7,069 bases of DNA from Actinomycetota bacterium (lineage in GTDB: Bacteria; Actinomycetota; Thermoleophilia; Gaiellales; Gaiellaceae), in contig JAFALP010000064.1 of the NCBI GenBank assembly GCA_019234175.1, positions 1 to 7,069 on the forward strand, given 5' to 3'. Positions 5,593-7,069 of the stretch are shown here, piece by piece. A model generated the notes under the pieces. It was not told where the DNA came from. It saw only the letters and a program-made list of their open reading frames with translations, and searched no databases. Each line of letters starts with the position of its first letter. The first letter of the stretch is position 1. The position numbers were made by a program, and so were the translations under genes.

Positions 5593-6234
5593 ATGGCACT
5601 CGTCGACCAGTGGCAGGACATCGAAAACGGCCTGGATCCGAGGTGGCACGACGCGCGCCTCATGCTCACCGTCGTCGACGACGCGCAGGTCGAACGCGCG
5701 CTCGCGCTGCTCGGCCCGGCCGGGCCGGGACGCTCGGGACGCGAGATCCGCTTCTTCGCGGAGCGCACCGGCGCCATCGGACCCGAAGCCGTGCGACGGC
5801 TCGTCCGGCGCCTCGACGAGGAAGGGATCCTCGGCGCGCTCACGCTCGTCTCGAGCGACGCGGCGCCGCCGGAGCCGGTCGTCTCGCGTGCGTCGCTCGC
5901 CGCCGCGTGGGATGCGACGCTCACCGTCCTCCCTGCCGACTGGAGCGATCTCCTCTGCGAGATCGAGCTCACCTCGAGCGACCACGTCGAGCCCGCAGCG
6001 CTGCTCACCGCGCCGCTGAACCCGTTCCAGAGCGGCGTCGGCAAGCCCGGCTTCCGCTTTCGCGCCGGCCGCGTCGCCGGCTACGGCGCGTCGCCCGGCA
6101 TGGTGCGCCGCTGCCTGGAGCGGCTGGACGAGGCGCACATCCCCGGCGAGATCCGCGTGCTGCGCGCGCTCTCCGACACGCATCCGGTCGCGACGCAGGG
6201 ACCGGTTTGGTACGTCGGGGGCAAGACGGTCTGA
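5593..6234 (+). CDS. Uncharacterised protein of two similar halves, 213 aa
   Basis: I do not recognise a characterised family. It is soluble-looking, with no signal peptide or membrane segment. Seen: two halves that resemble each other, roughly residues 18-86 and 106-191. Each begins with a Trp-led strand (WHDARLMLTVV; WDATLTVLP). Each ends in a charged helix and a Gly-containing turn before a strand: VRRLVRRLDEEGILG (67-81) and VRRCLERLDEAHIPG (171-185), identical at 8 of 15 positions. Between these lie FFAERTG (54-60) and FRFRAGR (154-160). Such a pattern suggests a duplicated alpha/beta domain forming an internal pseudo-dimer. Start: ATG 5593 is preferred over ATG 5581 because of the TATGGT box 7 bases upstream; neither has a Shine-Dalgarno, so the start remains open. 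It is divergent from the dehydrogenase operon and overlaps the PRC-barrel gene by 1 base. A physical or regulatory link to either is unproven. Confidence 0.75.
   Translation: MALVDQWQDIENGLDPRWHDARLMLTVVDDAQVERALALLGPAGPGRSGREIRFFAERTGAIGPEAVRRLVRRLDEEGILGALTLVSSDAAPPEPVVSRASLAAAWDATLTVLPADWSDLLCEIELTSSDHVEPAALLTAPLNPFQSGVGKPGFRFRAGRVAGYGASPGMVRRCLERLDEAHIPGEIRVLRALSDTHPVATQGPVWYVGGKTV
5791..5835 (+). repeat. Internal protein repeat, copy 1 (residues 67-81)
   Basis: Encodes VRRLVRRLDEEGILG in the first half of the 213-aa protein. It matches copy 2 at V, R, R, R, L, D, E and G in register, plus conservative positions such as the Ile/Ile offset. The similarity is at protein level and therefore old, not a recent DNA duplication. 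Confidence 0.6.
6103..6147 (+). repeat. Internal protein repeat, copy 2 (residues 171-185)
   Basis: Encodes VRRCLERLDEAHIPG in the second half of the 213-aa protein, 104 residues after copy 1. Similar strand motifs at matching places in both halves support duplication of a whole domain and not a chance helix match. Confidence 0.6.
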
Positions 6235-6569
6235 TGCCCGACCCCGTCGCATGGAAGGCGGTCGAGAAGGGCTGGCCGGTCTACGACCGCGACGGCGCGC
6301 AGATCGGCACGGTGCACGAGATCGCAGGCGACACGGAGCACGACATCTGGGACGGATTCGGCGTACGGCTGCGCGCGCTCGGCCACGTGAAGTACGTCCC
6401 CGCGGAGAACGTCGCGAGCATGGCCGTCGGTGAGGTGCGACTCGGCATCTCCGGCGACGAGGCGCAGCGGCTCGGGGACATGCACGCCGAGGTGGAGGAG
6501 CAGATCATCCCCGAGAAGTCGCGGTGGTATCAGCGCCTCGCCTGGTGGACGACCGGACGCGACCGCTAG
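6234..6569 (+). CDS. PRC-barrel-like domain protein, 111 aa
   Basis: Small cytoplasmic protein resembling a PRC-barrel (the fold of photosynthetic reaction centre H subunit and RimM C-terminal domains), which generally mediates protein or RNA contacts. Seen: GWPVYDRDGAQIGTVHEI (residues 13-30), a typical first hairpin; then GFGVRLRALGHVKYVPAENVASMAVGEVRL (two segments, 41-60 and 61-70), the usual run of strands with the KYVPAENV turn; and a polar C-terminal tail ending in an aromatic patch, RWYQRLAWW (97-105). No export signal is present. ATG shares one base with the stop of the upstream gene (TGATG), indicating coupled translation. A gap of 44 bases separates it from the next gene. Precise function unknown; the PRC call rests on motif pattern alone. 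Confidence 0.7.
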   Translation: MPDPVAWKAVEKGWPVYDRDGAQIGTVHEIAGDTEHDIWDGFGVRLRALGHVKYVPAENVASMAVGEVRLGISGDEAQRLGDMHAEVEEQIIPEKSRWYQRLAWWTTGRDR

Positions 6570-6603
6570 GGAGTCGGATTCGTGCAGCGCATTTGCGGGG
6601 ACA

Positions 6604-6607
6604 GAGG
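6604..6607 (+). promoter_or_regulatory. Shine-Dalgarno fixing the holin-like gene start
   Basis: GAGG, within AGAGGA, 6 bases before the ATG at 6614. It supports this start over in-frame codons upstream that would run back into the PRC-barrel gene. I see no clear promoter in the gap 6570-6613. Confidence 0.55.
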
Positions 6608-6613
6608 AACGCC

Positions 6614-7006
6614 ATGAGCGCACGGATCATCGGCGACGGTCTCGGCGGCGCCGCGCGGCGCGTGGCCGACCATGCGCGCGAGCTCGTCCGGCTCGAGCTC
6701 CGGCTCGCGGCGACGGAGATCAAACGGAAGGTCGTCGCTCTCGCCACCGGCCTCGGGCTCGTCGCCGGCGCGATCGTCCTCCTTCTCATCGCGCTGCTCG
6801 TCGGCGTCGCCGCAGCCGCGGCCGGCATCGCGACGGCGCTCGGCGTCTGGCAGGCGCTGCTCGTGACGTTCGGCGCGCTGTTCGTGCTCGCGCTCGCGCT
6901 CGGCGCCGTCGGCGTTCGGTTCCTGCGCCGCGGATCGAAGCCGGTGCCGGAGCAGGCGCTCGAAGAGGCGCGACTGACGACGGAGGCGCTCCGCAATGGC
7001 CACTGA
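6614..7006 (+). CDS. Holin-like two-helix membrane protein (Phage_holin_3_6/DUF1469 type), 130 aa
   Basis: Small inner-membrane protein of the family Pfam calls Phage_holin_3_6 (formerly DUF1469). It is a chromosomal gene widespread in actinobacteria and other bacteria, and its function is not established despite the name. Seen: an amphipathic N-terminal helix with ARELVRLELRLAATEIKRKV (residues 21-40), typical of the family; two long hydrophobic segments (about 42-75 and 79-103) separated by a short polar break at VWQ; a basic RFLRR stop-transfer (102-106); and a polar tail. The start is ATG 6614, supported by the Shine-Dalgarno and by the family's usual N terminus. It overlaps the following DUF3618-like gene by 11 bases. 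No endolysin or other phage gene is nearby, so a lysis role is unlikely; envelope or stress physiology is more plausible. Confidence 0.85.
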   Translation: MSARIIGDGLGGAARRVADHARELVRLELRLAATEIKRKVVALATGLGLVAGAIVLLLIALLVGVAAAAAGIATALGVWQALLVTFGALFVLALALGAVGVRFLRRGSKPVPEQALEEARLTTEALRNGH

Positions 7007-7069
7007 CACGGAGATCCGCCGCGAGCTCGCCGGCGAGCGCGCGCAGCTGACGGAAGCAGTCGCCGACCT
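6996..7069 (+). CDS. DUF3618-like protein, N-terminal fragment cut by window edge
   Basis: Only 24 codons are visible, beginning MATDTEIRRELAGERAQLTE, then AVAD. The pattern IRRE-x-x-x-x-RAQLxEAVxxL is the characteristic N terminus of DUF3618 proteins, which commonly sit right after a DUF1469/holin-like gene. The ATG at 6996 overlaps the end of that gene by 11 bases. Full-length members usually have an N-terminal coiled-coil-like helix and a C-terminal membrane segment, which cannot be checked here. Function unknown. Confidence 0.75.
   Translation, partial: MATDTEIRRELAGERAQLTEAVAD

Noticed and set aside
5569..6252. N-terminal extension of the E1 alpha frame
   Set aside because: It is antisense to the divergent gene and would add over 200 residues not present in the E1 alpha family.
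6614..7069. Holin-like gene as a sign of a prophage
   Set aside because: This family is a common chromosomal membrane gene. No endolysin, tail, capsid, integrase or attachment site is visible.

Overview
This is a GC-rich bacterial chromosome segment with the signature of a high-GC actinobacterium. A Thermoleophilia-like soil lineage (Gaiellales/Solirubrobacterales) is my inference. It rests on base composition, the paired holin-like/DUF3618 membrane genes, a short secreted S53 peptidase, and several gene starts that look leaderless. No tRNA, rRNA, CRISPR array, insertion sequence or phage structural gene is visible. All intergenic gaps are under 100 bases.

Left and centre (1-5568, all minus strand, so read right to left): a 2-oxoacid/acetoin dehydrogenase locus. 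It runs E1 alpha (5568-4597), E1 beta (4604-3618), E2 (3628-2429), then a small VOC/glyoxalase-like protein (2432-2094). These four overlap by 8, 11 and 4 bases and look like one transcriptional and translational unit. Next comes a secreted sedolisin-type (S53) serine peptidase (1998-811). It has its own consensus -35 box and strong Shine-Dalgarno, and ends in a perfect 14-bp GC hairpin. After it come a GNAT acetyltransferase (757-311) and the start of dihydrolipoamide dehydrogenase, E3 (296 to beyond base 1). The E1-E2 genes and the E3 gene are therefore split by three genes not usually part of such a complex. Sequence details of E1 alpha and E1 beta resemble acetoin dehydrogenase (AcoA/AcoB) more than classical pyruvate dehydrogenase, but the substrate cannot be fixed from sequence.

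Right (5593-7069, plus strand): a divergent unit. It holds an unrecognised 213-aa protein built of two similar halves, a PRC-barrel-like protein (1-base overlap), a two-helix holin-like membrane protein (Phage_holin_3_6/DUF1469 type) and the first 24 codons of a DUF3618-like protein (11-base overlap). The last pair is a common actinobacterial envelope cassette and is not evidence of a prophage.

Regulation is the most interesting layer. Four gene starts (E1 alpha, the divergent 213-aa gene, GNAT and lpd) are each preceded by TANNNT exactly 7 bases before the start codon, without a convincing Shine-Dalgarno. This is the geometry expected of leaderless transcripts. At the divergent junction the two -10 boxes overlap each other inside a 24-bp gap, suggesting one bidirectional promoter core serving both the dehydrogenase operon and the plus-strand unit.
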